This document shows positions 7,643 through 16,619 of a DNA stretch of 42,041 bases, piece by piece. The notes under the pieces are model-generated. The model saw only the letters and a program-made list of their open reading frames with translations, was not told the DNA's origin and did not search any database. Position numbers and translations under genes: made by a program. Every line of letters starts with the position of its first letter. The stretch's first letter is position 1. The stretch spans positions 1 to 42,041 of the forward strand of contig JAJTXQ010000014.1 in assembly GCA_021462855.1 (NCBI GenBank). The letters run 5' to 3'. The DNA comes from Dehalococcoidia bacterium (lineage in GTDB: Bacteria > Chloroflexota > Dehalococcoidia > DSTF01 > JACRBR01).

Positions 7643-7671
7643 AGTATACCGCCCGGCCGACCGCCTTTCAA
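7643..7671 (-). promoter_or_regulatory. promoter of the riboswitch transcript
   Basis: TTGAAA (7666-7671), a 17-base spacer and TATACT (7643-7648) on the minus strand form a near-consensus housekeeping promoter. The expected start at about 7636 places the first transcribed base just ahead of the aptamer. Confidence 0.8.
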
Positions 7672-7698
7672 CCGCGCGGCCGAACTGCAACCCACCTG

Positions 7699-10038
7699 TC
7701 ATATCTGTTTCGGCGCGGTCGCGACCTCTACTACGGCCGCGTCGTCGACCGTCACCTGCACGAACGTCGCGCCGCCCGGCGCATCGCCGATGGCGATCCG
7801 TTCGCCGTTGAGCGTCGCCGCCGCGGGCCGCCCGCCCGCGAAGTACAGCCGGCGCACCCGCCGCCCCGCCGGCGACACCGCGATGCGCAGCGACGCACCG
7901 GCCTGCACGATATCCGTTATGTCGAGGATGCCGGAGCCGATGTGCGCCGTCGACCCCACCAGCTGGAGGCCTTCGCGCGCCGGACGCAGCGACAGCACCC
8001 TGCTGCCGTGCGCCTCGACGGCGGAGAAGGTGACAGACCGTTCGACGACGCCGAGGTACTGCTCGCCCCACAGCTCGAACCCGTGCCATCGCCCTTCGGG
8101 CAGCGCGACCACGACGTCACGCGGCACATCGTCGAAGTTGAACGCGCCGACGACGGTGAGCGGGTCGAACGCGCGGTCGGTCGCGGTCTCGTACCGTTCC
8201 GGCATGTCGCGCTCGATGAGGTCGACGGGCGTCGCCGAGCGCGGCAGCGCGGGCAGCATCATCGACAGGATCTCGGTCCGTTCGGGCGGCAGGAGCTCCA
8301 GGTCATCGCTCGACAGCATCATTCCGCCCGAGAGCCCGATCGCCGCCGCCATCGAGCGCGTCTCATCGAGCGTGATCTTCGTGCGGTCGGTGCGGACGAG
8401 CATGCAGTCGGGGTCGTTGGCCCAGAGCCGCCCGTGCATCCACGAACGCGTCATGGTGTTGCGCACCGCGACTTCGGCGCTGAGCGGGTCGTCGGTCGTG
8501 CGCGGCGGCGGCAGGGGCTGCGCGCGCTGCTCACCGGTGAGGAAACGCCACCACGGCGCCGTGTCGTTGCCGATGCGGTTGCCGTCGAAATACCCGACGG
8601 ATGGCGCCATCAGCGAGCCACAGCCGAGCACGAACCGCTCGCCGACGCCAGCGCGCACCGCTTCCAGCGCGCGGCGATACGCCGTCACGCGCGTTGCCGA
8701 TGGGTCGTGCCGCGTCCCGGCGATCGCCGCGCCGAACAGGAAATCGATCTTCACGTACTCGTAGCCCCAGCCATCGCAGATCGCGCGGAACAGCTCCGTG
8801 ATCCATGCCGCCGCGCCGGGATTTGTTGCGTCGACGCCGAAGTTCTGGCGGTTCCAGTTCGGCACGGCGAGCGCCGGCGCGCCGCCGGCATCGTGGATCA
8901 CCCACTGCGGGTGCTCCTTGAACGTGCGCGACGACTCGGCGAGCAGGAACGGCGCCAGCCACAGTCCGGGAGTGTAGCCCGCGCGCTTGATCTCGCTCGC
9001 CAGCCACGCCATGCCGCGCGGGAACTTCTCGTTCACCGTCAGCCAGTCGCCGATGTCCGCCTGGTAACCGTCGTCGATCTGCACGCAGTCCACGGGCAGC
9101 TCGCGCCGGTGGCGCTCGAGGAAGCGCAGGTTGCGTACGATGTCATCCTCGGTCACGTTAGTGAAGAAGTAGTACCAAGAGCACCATCCGGACGGCTGCC
9201 GTTCCGGGACGCGCGCGCCCATCAGGCGCGCGAGCGCACCGCCGTAGCGCGCGAGCTGTTCGTTCGGCGCGCCGGCGAGGTCGACGGCGACGTAGTCGGA
9301 CCAGATCGTGGCGCCTGGATCGAGCGGGATCCCGTCGGCCAGGCAACGTGCGTCGATCGCGCGTGCCGGCGTGTCGATGGCGACCTGCGTGAAGTAACCG
9401 CGCGCGGTGACGGCGCCGCAGAGCAGCGAGCGCCCCGACGCCGGATCGAATAACACCGCGACGTCGTCGCTCGCGAACCGGCCGGGATCGCGCTCCGGCG
9501 GTTCCGGCGCAAGGACGGGGGGAGCGCTCTGCACGTCGCGCTGAGCGCCGCCGAGCGACATCGTCGGCGCCCACGACTGCCAGCCATTGCGGTAGACCCG
9601 CCAGCGCTGCGGCTTCGCGTCGAGGCGGATGCGGGCGCGCCCTTCGCCGCTCGCGAACGGATGCAGCGAATCGAGCGGCAGCGGCGTTGCCGCCTCGCTC
9701 GTCACCCCGACGCGTGTCACGGCGAACGGATGGGCGTCGTACAACACGACCTCGCGGCGGATCACCAGCGCACGCCGGGCGTCGCGCGATGTGAGGACAA
9801 TGCGGCGGCCCGCGCCCAGATCGTCGCTGTGCGGCTGCACGTCGTACTCGGCGCGCGCGAACGTCAGCGGATGCGCATCGAGAAACCGCACGGACGCCGT
9901 CGCGCGCTCGATCGGACGGAACGCGCCGTCGAGCGCGATGGGCGAGATCGTGCCGTCATCGAGCCGCGTCTCGACGCGCAGCCACGCGTTCTGGAGCCAC
10001 GGTCCGTGCCGCCCCAGCCCCGACGTCACCTCCATCAT
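7699..10038 (-). CDS. alpha-galactosidase (glycoside hydrolase family 36)
   Basis: 779 aa. It hydrolyses terminal alpha-galactosides (raffinose-type oligosaccharides or galactolipids) with retention. An N-terminal beta-sandwich (to about 270) precedes a TIM barrel with GWCSWYYFF (from 284), QIDDGYQADIGDW (320), YVKIDFLFG (nucleophile Asp about 432) and GNDTAPWW (acid/base Asp about 492), then a C-terminal beta domain. There is no signal peptide, so it is likely cytoplasmic. Its ATG overlaps the stop of the DUF421 gene (ATGA), making it the last gene of a long operon of unrelated housekeeping functions. No sugar transporter or regulator is nearby. Confidence 0.92.
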   Translation of the reverse strand: MMEVTSGLGRHGPWLQNAWLRVETRLDDGTISPIALDGAFRPIERATASVRFLDAHPLTFARAEYDVQPHSDDLGAGRRIVLTSRDARRALVIRREVVLYDAHPFAVTRVGVTSEAATPLPLDSLHPFASGEGRARIRLDAKPQRWRVYRNGWQSWAPTMSLGGAQRDVQSAPPVLAPEPPERDPGRFASDDVAVLFDPASGRSLLCGAVTARGYFTQVAIDTPARAIDARCLADGIPLDPGATIWSDYVAVDLAGAPNEQLARYGGALARLMGARVPERQPSGWCSWYYFFTNVTEDDIVRNLRFLERHRRELPVDCVQIDDGYQADIGDWLTVNEKFPRGMAWLASEIKRAGYTPGLWLAPFLLAESSRTFKEHPQWVIHDAGGAPALAVPNWNRQNFGVDATNPGAAAWITELFRAICDGWGYEYVKIDFLFGAAIAGTRHDPSATRVTAYRRALEAVRAGVGERFVLGCGSLMAPSVGYFDGNRIGNDTAPWWRFLTGEQRAQPLPPPRTTDDPLSAEVAVRNTMTRSWMHGRLWANDPDCMLVRTDRTKITLDETRSMAAAIGLSGGMMLSSDDLELLPPERTEILSMMLPALPRSATPVDLIERDMPERYETATDRAFDPLTVVGAFNFDDVPRDVVVALPEGRWHGFELWGEQYLGVVERSVTFSAVEAHGSRVLSLRPAREGLQLVGSTAHIGSGILDITDIVQAGASLRIAVSPAGRRVRRLYFAGGRPAAATLNGERIAIGDAPGGATFVQVTVDDAAVVEVATAPKQI

Positions 10039-10568
10039 TGCCCCCCCGGTCGCGTCGTCCGCACGCGCCGCCGCGACCGTAACCGCGTCGGCCCGCGAGG
10101 AATGATGCTGATCGAGCCGTCGATCTCCAGGACCGCGCTCTCCACGCCGCTCACGCCTTCGATCCCGTGTTCGCGGATCGCCTGCAGAACCAGATCCTCG
10201 CTGATGCCCTCGCGCCGCACGTGTTCGGCGACGAACGCACCGTCGTGAACGAGCAATACGGGCGTACCTTCGAGCGCGCGGCGGAACAGTCCGAATCGCC
10301 CGGCCGCCATCACCGCGACCTGGTTTGTCACCAACAGCGTTGCGGCCGCGGCCAGTCCGCCCAAGATCGTCACGTCCGATCCGACCATCGCGTTTTGCAC
10401 GGCGTTCGCGATCAGCAGGATGAGCACGAGGTCGAACGGCGTCATCTGTCCGAGCTGGCGCCGTCCCGTCAATCGCATGCCGCCGATGATCGCCACGTAC
10501 ACGATCGCGCTCCGATAGACGATCTGCGCGAACGGCGCATGCACCCCGAAGACATCGGCCGCGTTCAC
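10035..10568 (-). CDS. DUF421 (YetF-like) membrane protein
   Basis: 177 aa from a GTG at 10568, the first start after the upstream gene's stop at 10574; longer extensions lie inside that gene and are arginine-rich. It has two to three N-terminal membrane helices (IVYRSAIVYVAIIGGMRLTG, LVLILLIANAVQNAM), the family motif GRRQLGQMTPFDLV, and a soluble C-terminal DUF421 domain with GTPVLLVHDG and AIREHGIEGVSGVESAVLEIDGS. The function of the family is poorly known (YetF was linked to spore or membrane biology). It is translationally coupled to alpha-galactosidase through an ATGA overlap. Confidence 0.86.
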   Translation of the reverse strand: MNAADVFGVHAPFAQIVYRSAIVYVAIIGGMRLTGRRQLGQMTPFDLVLILLIANAVQNAMVGSDVTILGGLAAAATLLVTNQVAVMAAGRFGLFRRALEGTPVLLVHDGAFVAEHVRREGISEDLVLQAIREHGIEGVSGVESAVLEIDGSISIIPRGPTRLRSRRRVRTTRPGGQ

Positions 10569-10573
10569 CGCCG

Positions 10574-11479
10574 CTACCGCCAGCCGCCGAACCGGATAAG
10601 CGTGCCCTGGCTCTGCCGCTTTAGCCGCGCGATTGCTTTCGGATGAGCCGGCCGCGTATAGTCGCGTCCCGCCGACATCTGCCGGAATCCGAGCGACAGG
10701 TACATCCGGATCGCGGCGCCGTTCGAGTCGTCGGTCGTCAGTTCGATGCGTCGCGCGCCGGCGGCGAACTGGCGCTTGCACGCGCGCACCGTAAGCGCGG
10801 TGCCGATCCCGCGCCCGCGCTGCGCGTCGTCTACCGCGACGACATGGATGTACCCATCGAGCGGCGACGTCATCGAGAACGTGCAGAAGGCGGCCGCGTG
10901 TTTGCCGACAGTCGCCATGATCGCCTCGCCCTCGCGCAGGGCGGCGAGCATACCCTCGCGCGTGAGCGGCGTATCGGGAAACGCGCCGCGGTCCAGCCGC
11001 AGCAACTCGTCGATGTCCGCAGCGGTCGCGTCGCGGAACGTCGCGCCACGCGGCGAAGCCGCGGGGAGCTTCGCGCCGCGTTCGAGTGTGAATCCGAGCC
11101 AGTCGCGCACCGGCGAGAACCAGAGGCGTTTCAGCACCGGCTCCACCAACGGCCGCGCCGGCGCATATGCCAGGCGGAAGCGCAGGTCGTCCGGCGCGAT
11201 CGCCCGCCGCGCCTTTGGCAGCAGCTTCTCGAACATCGCCGGAAAGCGGTCAGCGAACGCGCGCTCGTTCTCGAAGCCGTACACGAGGTGCGCCGTGCCA
11301 CCGCGCGCGAATGCGGCGAGCACGTTCTCACCGTCCCGGACGATCAGCTCCGGATGCTCATCCTCGATCTCGTTCGTAAGCGTGGCGCCGTACGGGGAGT
11401 GGAACAGCGCTGCATCGACCTGGTCGTGCAGCCGTTCGCCGGAGCTGATGCCGATGCGTCGGAGCGGTCGTACGGGCAT
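10574..11479 (-). CDS. GNAT-family N-acetyltransferase
   Basis: 301 aa. The C-terminal half is a GNAT domain: a start at ATFRDATAADIDELLRLD, the acetyl-CoA-binding loop VAVDDAQRGRGIGTALT (Q/R-x-x-G-x-G/A) and the final IRMYLSLGFRQMS. The N-terminal half (about 140 aa) resembles the degenerate first lobe of tandem GNAT proteins. The substrate is unknown. Its ATG immediately follows the dapF stop codon (zero spacing), so it belongs to the apgM-to-galactosidase operon. Confidence 0.88.
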   Translation of the reverse strand: MPVRPLRRIGISSGERLHDQVDAALFHSPYGATLTNEIEDEHPELIVRDGENVLAAFARGGTAHLVYGFENERAFADRFPAMFEKLLPKARRAIAPDDLRFRLAYAPARPLVEPVLKRLWFSPVRDWLGFTLERGAKLPAASPRGATFRDATAADIDELLRLDRGAFPDTPLTREGMLAALREGEAIMATVGKHAAAFCTFSMTSPLDGYIHVVAVDDAQRGRGIGTALTVRACKRQFAAGARRIELTTDDSNGAAIRMYLSLGFRQMSAGRDYTRPAHPKAIARLKRQSQGTLIRFGGWR

Positions 11480-12319
11480 CTACTCGGGCCACGTCCCGGT
11501 GAATACCTCGGCGACCGGGCCGGTGAGGATGACATCGCCCGCGCCGTCCCACTCGAGCTGCAGGATGCCGCCCGGCACGCGCAACTCGAGCGCGTCATCC
11601 GCGAGCCCGAGCAGCCGCGCCGCCACCATCGTCGCCGAAGCGCCGGAGCCGCACGACAGCGTCTCGCCGACGCCGCGCTCCCAGACGCGCATCTCGGCGC
11701 GGCGGCGGTCGAGCATGCGCACAACCTCGAAGTTCGTGCGGCGCGGAAACAGTTCGTGGCGTTCCACGAGCGGCCCGATCGCGCCGAGCGGGTACGCCTC
11801 CACCGCGCCGTCCTGGAAGTGCACCGCGTGCGGGTTCCCCATCGACACGGCGGTGATCGCCAGCGCGTGCCCGTCGACGCGCAGCGGATGCTCCGTAATC
11901 GGCGCCGGCGCCTCGACGGCGATCGGGATATCGCGCGGGTCGAGGCGCGGCGCGCCCATGCTCTCCCGCACGCTTGTCACCCGGCCGCCTTCGCTCGTGA
12001 TGCGCACGCGGAGCACGCCCGCGCCCGTCTCCACGTCGAACTCGTCGCCACGCGGCGAGACGATGCCGCGGTCCACGGCGAACTTCACGAGGCAGCGCAT
12101 ACCGTTGCCCGACATCTCCGCCTCCGAGCCGTCGGCATTGAAGATGCGCATCCGCACGCCGGCGCGGTCCGACCGCGCGGCGAGGATCATGCCGTCGCCG
12201 CCGACGCCGAAGTGACGGTCGCAGATCGCTGCCGCCAGCGCGCTCCAGTCGCGGTCAAGCGCGCGCGCGTCGATGACGACGAAGTCGTTGCCCGTGCCGT
12301 GCAGCTTGGCGAAGTCCAT
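11480..12319 (-). CDS. dapF: diaminopimelate epimerase
   Basis: 279 aa. It interconverts LL- and meso-diaminopimelate in lysine and peptidoglycan synthesis. It starts MDFAKLHGTGNDFVV, the invariant DapF N-terminus, which fixes the start at 12319. The two catalytic cysteines are visible in GNGMRCLVKF (about Cys76) and ETLSCGSGASA (about Cys223), and the substrate-binding SMGNPHAVHF is intact. The gene begins 7 bases after the miaA stop. An upstream in-frame ATG at 12352 would overlap miaA and add non-conserved residues. Confidence 0.96.
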   Translation of the reverse strand: MDFAKLHGTGNDFVVIDARALDRDWSALAAAICDRHFGVGGDGMILAARSDRAGVRMRIFNADGSEAEMSGNGMRCLVKFAVDRGIVSPRGDEFDVETGAGVLRVRITSEGGRVTSVRESMGAPRLDPRDIPIAVEAPAPITEHPLRVDGHALAITAVSMGNPHAVHFQDGAVEAYPLGAIGPLVERHELFPRRTNFEVVRMLDRRRAEMRVWERGVGETLSCGSGASATMVAARLLGLADDALELRVPGGILQLEWDGAGDVILTGPVAEVFTGTWPE

Positions 12320-12326
12320 CAGGCCA

Positions 12327-13274
12327 TCAGGATAAAGCACGGCTTCCCGCATCCGGAAGGCCGGCGGCGCGGATGGACGCCAGCGCATCTTCGGCCAGCG
12401 ACGGCGAGGCCGCGTCGAACCAGCGGATGCGCGGGTCTTTCGCCCGGAACCACGTGTGCTGCATCCGCGCGAGCCGGTGCGTCTCTGTCTTGATGTTGCC
12501 GACGGCATCCGCGAGGGTGAGCCGGCCCGCGAGGTGCTCACACACCTGCCGGTAGCCGATGCCGCTCATCGACGGCAGCGTGCAGGCGTGCCCGGCGGCG
12601 AGCAGCGACTCCACTTCCGCGACCAGTCCGTCATGCATCATCGCGTCGACGCGCGCGTCGATGCCCGCATACAGCGCATCGCGGTCCATGCGCAGCCCGA
12701 TGATCAGAGGCGGCGGTTCGGGGGCGCGCCTCTGCTGCCATGCGCTGAACGGCCGTCCCGTCGCGCGGGTCACTTCGACCGCGCGGATCACGCGCCGCAC
12801 GTTGCGCGGGTCGATCGCGCGCGCGCTCTCCGGGTCGATCGACTGCAGCACCCGCGCGACGCTCTCCGCTCCTTCGCGCTCAGCCTGCGCCTCGAGCTCG
12901 CGGCGGAGCGCCGGGTCCGGCGGCACGCGCGGCACGCGCCAACCTTCGAGCAATGCCCACACGTATTGCGCGGTGCCGCCCGCAACGATCGGCTGCGCCC
13001 CGCGACGCGAAATATCGGCGAGCGCTGCGTGCGCATCATCGAGGAAGCGGGCGAGGGTGTACGTCTCGCCGGGGCCGGCGACGTCGACGAGCCAGTGGCG
13101 CGCGGCCGCCTGCTCGCCGGCGGTTGGCTTCGCCGTACCGATATCCATGCCGCGGTAGACCTGGCGCGAGTCGGCGTTGATGATCTCGCCGCCGAGCGCG
13201 CGCGCGAGCGCCACCGCGAGCGCCGTCTTGCCGGTCGCCGTGGCGCCGACGACGGCGATCATGCGCGGCGGCAT
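12327..13274 (-). CDS. miaA: tRNA dimethylallyltransferase
   Basis: 315 aa. It adds dimethylallyl to A37 of tRNAs reading UNN codons. The P-loop GATATGKTAL (about residues 10-19) is followed by INADSRQVYRGMDIGTAKP, the DSRQ/Y-R catalytic segment, and later by IVAGGTAQYVWALLEGW and the prenyl-acceptor region MSGIGYRQ. Length and order are normal. The ATG overlaps the tpiA stop (ATGA). MiaA commonly sits beside dapF or hfq; here it joins a glycolytic pair. Confidence 0.96.
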   Translation of the reverse strand: MPPRMIAVVGATATGKTALAVALARALGGEIINADSRQVYRGMDIGTAKPTAGEQAAARHWLVDVAGPGETYTLARFLDDAHAALADISRRGAQPIVAGGTAQYVWALLEGWRVPRVPPDPALRRELEAQAEREGAESVARVLQSIDPESARAIDPRNVRRVIRAVEVTRATGRPFSAWQQRRAPEPPPLIIGLRMDRDALYAGIDARVDAMMHDGLVAEVESLLAAGHACTLPSMSGIGYRQVCEHLAGRLTLADAVGNIKTETHRLARMQHTWFRAKDPRIRWFDAASPSLAEDALASIRAAGLPDAGSRALS

Positions 13275-14041
13275 CAGGCGCGCGCGGCCACCGCCGATGC
13301 TGTGGCGCGGATGATCCCGGTGAATACGGCCGCCTTGAGCGACGCGCCGCCCACGAGGCCACCGTCAATGTCGGGCTGCGACATGAATTCGGCGATGTTC
13401 TCCGGCGTGACCGAGCCGCCATAGAGGATGCGCACGTCACCCGCGACGGCGCCGGCGACCTCCCGCACGGTGCGGCGGATCAGCGCGATCGCCTCCTCGG
13501 CCGTCGCGCCATCGGCCGCGAGGCCGGTGCCGATCGCCCACACCGGCTCGTACGCCACGACGAACGACCCGTCGATCGCGATGCCGTCGAGCCCGCCGCG
13601 CACTTGCCGCACGAGGACCTCCGACGTTGCGCCCGCGTTCCGCTCGGCCAGCGACTCGCCGACGCACATGATCGGCTTGACGCCGTGCGCGAGCATCGCG
13701 CGGACGCGGCGGTTCACCGTCTCATCTGTTTCGCCGAAGTACTGGCGGCGTTCGCTGTGCCCCGCGAGCGCGTACTCGGCGACCTCCGCTACCTGCGCGA
13801 CGCTCACTTCGCCGGTGAAGGCGCCCTTCTCCTCCCAGTGCGCGTTCTGCGCGCCGACGCGGACTCGCGAGCCGTCGACCGCCGCGCGCACGTCGTGCAG
13901 GTACGGAAACGGCGGACACACGACGATCTCGACGCCGGCGGTGCCATCCGCGCCCTCGCGGATCCCGCGCGCGAGGTCAATCGCCTCGGCGCGAAGGGTG
14001 TTCATCTTCCAGTTCCCGGCGACGATCGGCACACGTGGCAT
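13274..14041 (-). CDS. tpiA: triosephosphate isomerase
   Basis: 255 aa. It interconverts dihydroxyacetone phosphate and glyceraldehyde 3-phosphate. The start at 14041 gives the conserved opening MPRVPIVAGNWKMN with catalytic Lys12; His95 is in LAGHSERRQ and Glu165 in AYEPVWAIGTG. The phosphate loop ILYGGSVTPENIAEF is complete. It starts one base after the apgM stop and overlaps miaA, so the glycolytic pair is co-expressed. Confidence 0.97.
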   Translation of the reverse strand: MPRVPIVAGNWKMNTLRAEAIDLARGIREGADGTAGVEIVVCPPFPYLHDVRAAVDGSRVRVGAQNAHWEEKGAFTGEVSVAQVAEVAEYALAGHSERRQYFGETDETVNRRVRAMLAHGVKPIMCVGESLAERNAGATSEVLVRQVRGGLDGIAIDGSFVVAYEPVWAIGTGLAADGATAEEAIALIRRTVREVAGAVAGDVRILYGGSVTPENIAEFMSQPDIDGGLVGGASLKAAVFTGIIRATASAVAARA

Positions 14042-14042
14042 C

Positions 14043-15245
14043 TCAGGCTCCGTACTTCGCGAGGCGCCCCGCGTACGCCATCGCCAGCGAAAGCGCTTCC
14101 TTTGCGGGGAAGGTGCCGAGCACGCCGTTCGCGCAGGCGCGCTCATTGAACCCCTCGGTGCCGTCGTGACGGGCGAACGATTGGGTGTGCAGCAGGAACG
14201 GCACGGGGTGCCACGAATGCCCCGCGATCGTCGCCGGCGTCGAGTGGTCGCCGGCGATCATGAACACGTCGGCCTGAAACGCGTGCAGATCCTCGATGAA
14301 CCCATCGATGTCCTCGAGCGCACGGATCTTCTTCTGGAAGTCGCCGTCCTCGCCCGCCGAGTCCGCCGGCTTGTAGTGGATGAAGAAGTAGTCGAACTCG
14401 TCCCTGTGCGCGCGCAGCGTCTCCAGTTCCTCGGCGAAGGTCATGCCGGTCTTCAGCACGGTCATCCCGACCAGCTTCGCGAGGCCGCGGTACATCGGGT
14501 AGGCGGCAATGGCGGCCGCGCGGAACTTGCACGTCTCGGTGATGGACGGCATCGGCGGATGCTTCGCGAGACCGCGCAGCGTCAGCATGTTCGCCGGGTG
14601 TCGCCCGGCGAGCTTCGCCTTCGCCTGGGCAATGAATTCGTTGAGGAGCGCAGCCGTCGGCTCGGCGTCGGCGTCGAGCGCGCGCACCGGGAGCGGCTCC
14701 TTTCCCTCGCGCTGTGGGTCCGTTTCCGTGAGCCGGTCGGAGAGCCCCTCGCCCCGCAGCACGAGCAGAAAGCGATGCTCGCGCACCGGTTCGACGAATA
14801 CCTGCACGCCGGGGATGCTGATCTCTCGCAGCAGCGCGCACGTCTCGGCGTTCTGCTCGGTCGGCAGGCGTCCCGCGCGCCGGTCGATGATCCGGCCGGC
14901 GTCATCGGTGGTGCAGAAGTTGCCGCGGGCGGCGACGTCGCTCGGCTGCAGGTCGAAGTCGATGCCCAGCGCCTCGAGCACGCCACGCCCGACCTTGTAC
15001 GTGAGCGGGTCGTACCCGAACAGCGCCAGGTGGCCCGGCCCGCTGCCCGGCGTCACACCGGGCGCCACCGGCACCGTCAGCCCGCACAGGCTCTCCTGCG
15101 CCAGCCGGTCTAGGTGCGGGACGTGCGCCTGCTCCAGTTCCGACCGCCCTGTCTCGTTCGGCACGCCGCCGAGCCCGTCGATGACGAGCATCAAGATCTT
15201 CGAATCGGACGGAACGGAGAGCTCGCGGAGCAGGTCGAGTTCCAC
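14043..15245 (-). CDS. apgM: 2,3-bisphosphoglycerate-independent phosphoglycerate mutase, archaeal type
   Basis: 400 aa, the short alkaline-phosphatase-superfamily form found in archaea and some bacteria, not the 510-aa GpmI. Metal-ligand motifs are MLVIDGLGG at the N-terminus, GSGPGHLALFGYDP with the phospho-acceptor Ser region, FIHYKPADSAGEDGD, and FMIAGDHSTPATIAGHSWHP near the C-terminus. It interconverts 3- and 2-phosphoglycerate. The GTG start lies 6 bases after TAGGAT, so the operon messenger is probably leaderless. It leads the operon through tpiA, miaA, dapF, GNAT, DUF421 and alpha-galactosidase. Confidence 0.94.
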   Translation of the reverse strand: MELDLLRELSVPSDSKILMLVIDGLGGVPNETGRSELEQAHVPHLDRLAQESLCGLTVPVAPGVTPGSGPGHLALFGYDPLTYKVGRGVLEALGIDFDLQPSDVAARGNFCTTDDAGRIIDRRAGRLPTEQNAETCALLREISIPGVQVFVEPVREHRFLLVLRGEGLSDRLTETDPQREGKEPLPVRALDADAEPTAALLNEFIAQAKAKLAGRHPANMLTLRGLAKHPPMPSITETCKFRAAAIAAYPMYRGLAKLVGMTVLKTGMTFAEELETLRAHRDEFDYFFIHYKPADSAGEDGDFQKKIRALEDIDGFIEDLHAFQADVFMIAGDHSTPATIAGHSWHPVPFLLHTQSFARHDGTEGFNERACANGVLGTFPAKEALSLAMAYAGRLAKYGA

Positions 15246-15251
15246 GCGCCG

Positions 15252-15257
15252 ATCCTA
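15252..15257 (-). promoter_or_regulatory. -10 box of leaderless apgM operon
   Basis: TAGGAT on the minus strand, 6 bases before the GTG of apgM. No recognisable -35 lies 16-19 bases further upstream. The spacing implies that the start codon is also the 5' end of the messenger. Confidence 0.6.
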
Positions 15258-15296
15258 GCACGCCCTCGCGGCTGGAGCATGAGCCGTGCGGCCCCG

Positions 15297-16526
15297 CTAC
15301 GCCGCCGCCTCCACGATCAGCGGCCGCGAGCGCAGGCGGCGCACCTCGGGCACAAGGAGCACAGCCGCCGTCGGCGCGACGATCAGCGCCACCCCGAGCC
15401 AGAGCGTGGTATCGACGCCGATGGCGTCGGCCATCGGGCCGGCGGCGACGAGACCGAGCGGCGAGAGCGCGATCGACCCGAGCGCGTCGTACGCGCTCAC
15501 GCGCGACAACGCCTCCCGCGCGACGTGCTCGTGCAGCGCCGTGAACCACAGCACGCCGAATACCTCCATGCCGATGCCATTGACCACCGCGGCGGCCACC
15601 AGCGCGGGCAACGGCAGGCCGAGCGCGAGGCCGGCGATCGGCAGCGCGTTGGTGAACACCATGACCGTCGCGACGAGCATCGGACGCCCGGGACGCCACC
15701 GCAGCGAGAGCGCGCCGCCGGCAAGCAACCCGACAGCCTGGCCGCCGACGATCGCCGCCCACGAGCTCGCGCCCGAGAGGTCGCGCTCGGCGACGACGGG
15801 CCCGAGCACCTCGAACGCGCCGAAGAAGCCCACGAGCATGAGCGAAAACTGCACGACGATCGTCCACAGCCAGCGGTGCGCCGTGAACTCGCTCCATCCG
15901 GCGCGCAGGTCAGCAAGAAAGCTCGCGCCGGCCGCGGCCGCCGCCTCGATGCCGCGCATCTGCGAGAGGATCGCCGCGGCGATGAAGAACGTCGCCGCGT
16001 CGGCGGCAATTGCCCAGCCGGCGCCAAACGCGCCGACGAACACGCCGGCCAGCGCCGCGCCCAGGATCATCGCCGCGTTGCGCCCGAGGCCGAGCAGCGC
16101 GTTCGCCGGCTGCAGCTGCTCCTCCGGGACGGTCTGCGGCACGACGGCCGAGTCCGCCGGATGCAGCAGCGCGAACGACGCGCCGTTGATCGCCTCGAGC
16201 GCGATCAGGTGCCACACCTCCGCCTGCCCAGTGATCAGCAGCGCCGCGACGACGGCCTGCGTCACCCCCGCCACCGTATTCGCGCCGACGAGGACGACGC
16301 TCCGCGGCAGCCTGTCGGCGATCACGCCGCCCCCGACGAGAAACACGACGTTCGGCAGCATCCGCGCCGCGAGCACCAGCCCGAGCATCGAAGCCGACCC
16401 CGTGAGGTCGAGCACGCCGAACGCGAGCGCAACGGGCGCCATCGCGTTGCCGAGGTACGACACGAGCCGCCCCGCGAACAGCAGCCCGAAGTTCCGTTGC
16501 CTCAGCAGCGAGATCGCGCCGAACAT
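15297..16526 (-). CDS. MFS transporter
   Basis: 409 aa with about twelve hydrophobic segments, of the MFS_3/enterobactin-exporter-like type. It opens FGAISLLRQRNFGLLFAGRL, has the loop-2/3 motif GGGVIADRLPRSVVLV (G-x-x-x-D-R-x-x-R) and RNAAMILGAALAGVFVGAFG in helix 5. An efflux role is the family norm; the substrate is unknown. The ATG at 16526 is preferred over one at 16553 because CATACT sits exactly 6 bases upstream, as at several other genes here, and the conserved sequence starts there. Confidence 0.88.
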   Translation of the reverse strand: MFGAISLLRQRNFGLLFAGRLVSYLGNAMAPVALAFGVLDLTGSASMLGLVLAARMLPNVVFLVGGGVIADRLPRSVVLVGANTVAGVTQAVVAALLITGQAEVWHLIALEAINGASFALLHPADSAVVPQTVPEEQLQPANALLGLGRNAAMILGAALAGVFVGAFGAGWAIAADAATFFIAAAILSQMRGIEAAAAAGASFLADLRAGWSEFTAHRWLWTIVVQFSLMLVGFFGAFEVLGPVVAERDLSGASSWAAIVGGQAVGLLAGGALSLRWRPGRPMLVATVMVFTNALPIAGLALGLPLPALVAAAVVNGIGMEVFGVLWFTALHEHVAREALSRVSAYDALGSIALSPLGLVAAGPMADAIGVDTTLWLGVALIVAPTAAVLLVPEVRRLRSRPLIVEAAA

Positions 16527-16532
16527 CGCCGG

Positions 16533-16538
16533 AGTATG
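16533..16538 (-). promoter_or_regulatory. -10 box of leaderless MFS gene
   Basis: CATACT on the minus strand, 6 bases before the ATG at 16526. No -35 match. It also argues against the longer start at 16553, which would lie upstream of this box. Confidence 0.55.
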
Positions 16539-16619
16539 ACACCTGGCGGGCATGCGGACGCCGGCCCCGCGGCATGACGCGCGCGGCCGGCACCGCCCGA
16601 TTCCGCGTCGAGGCCGCCG

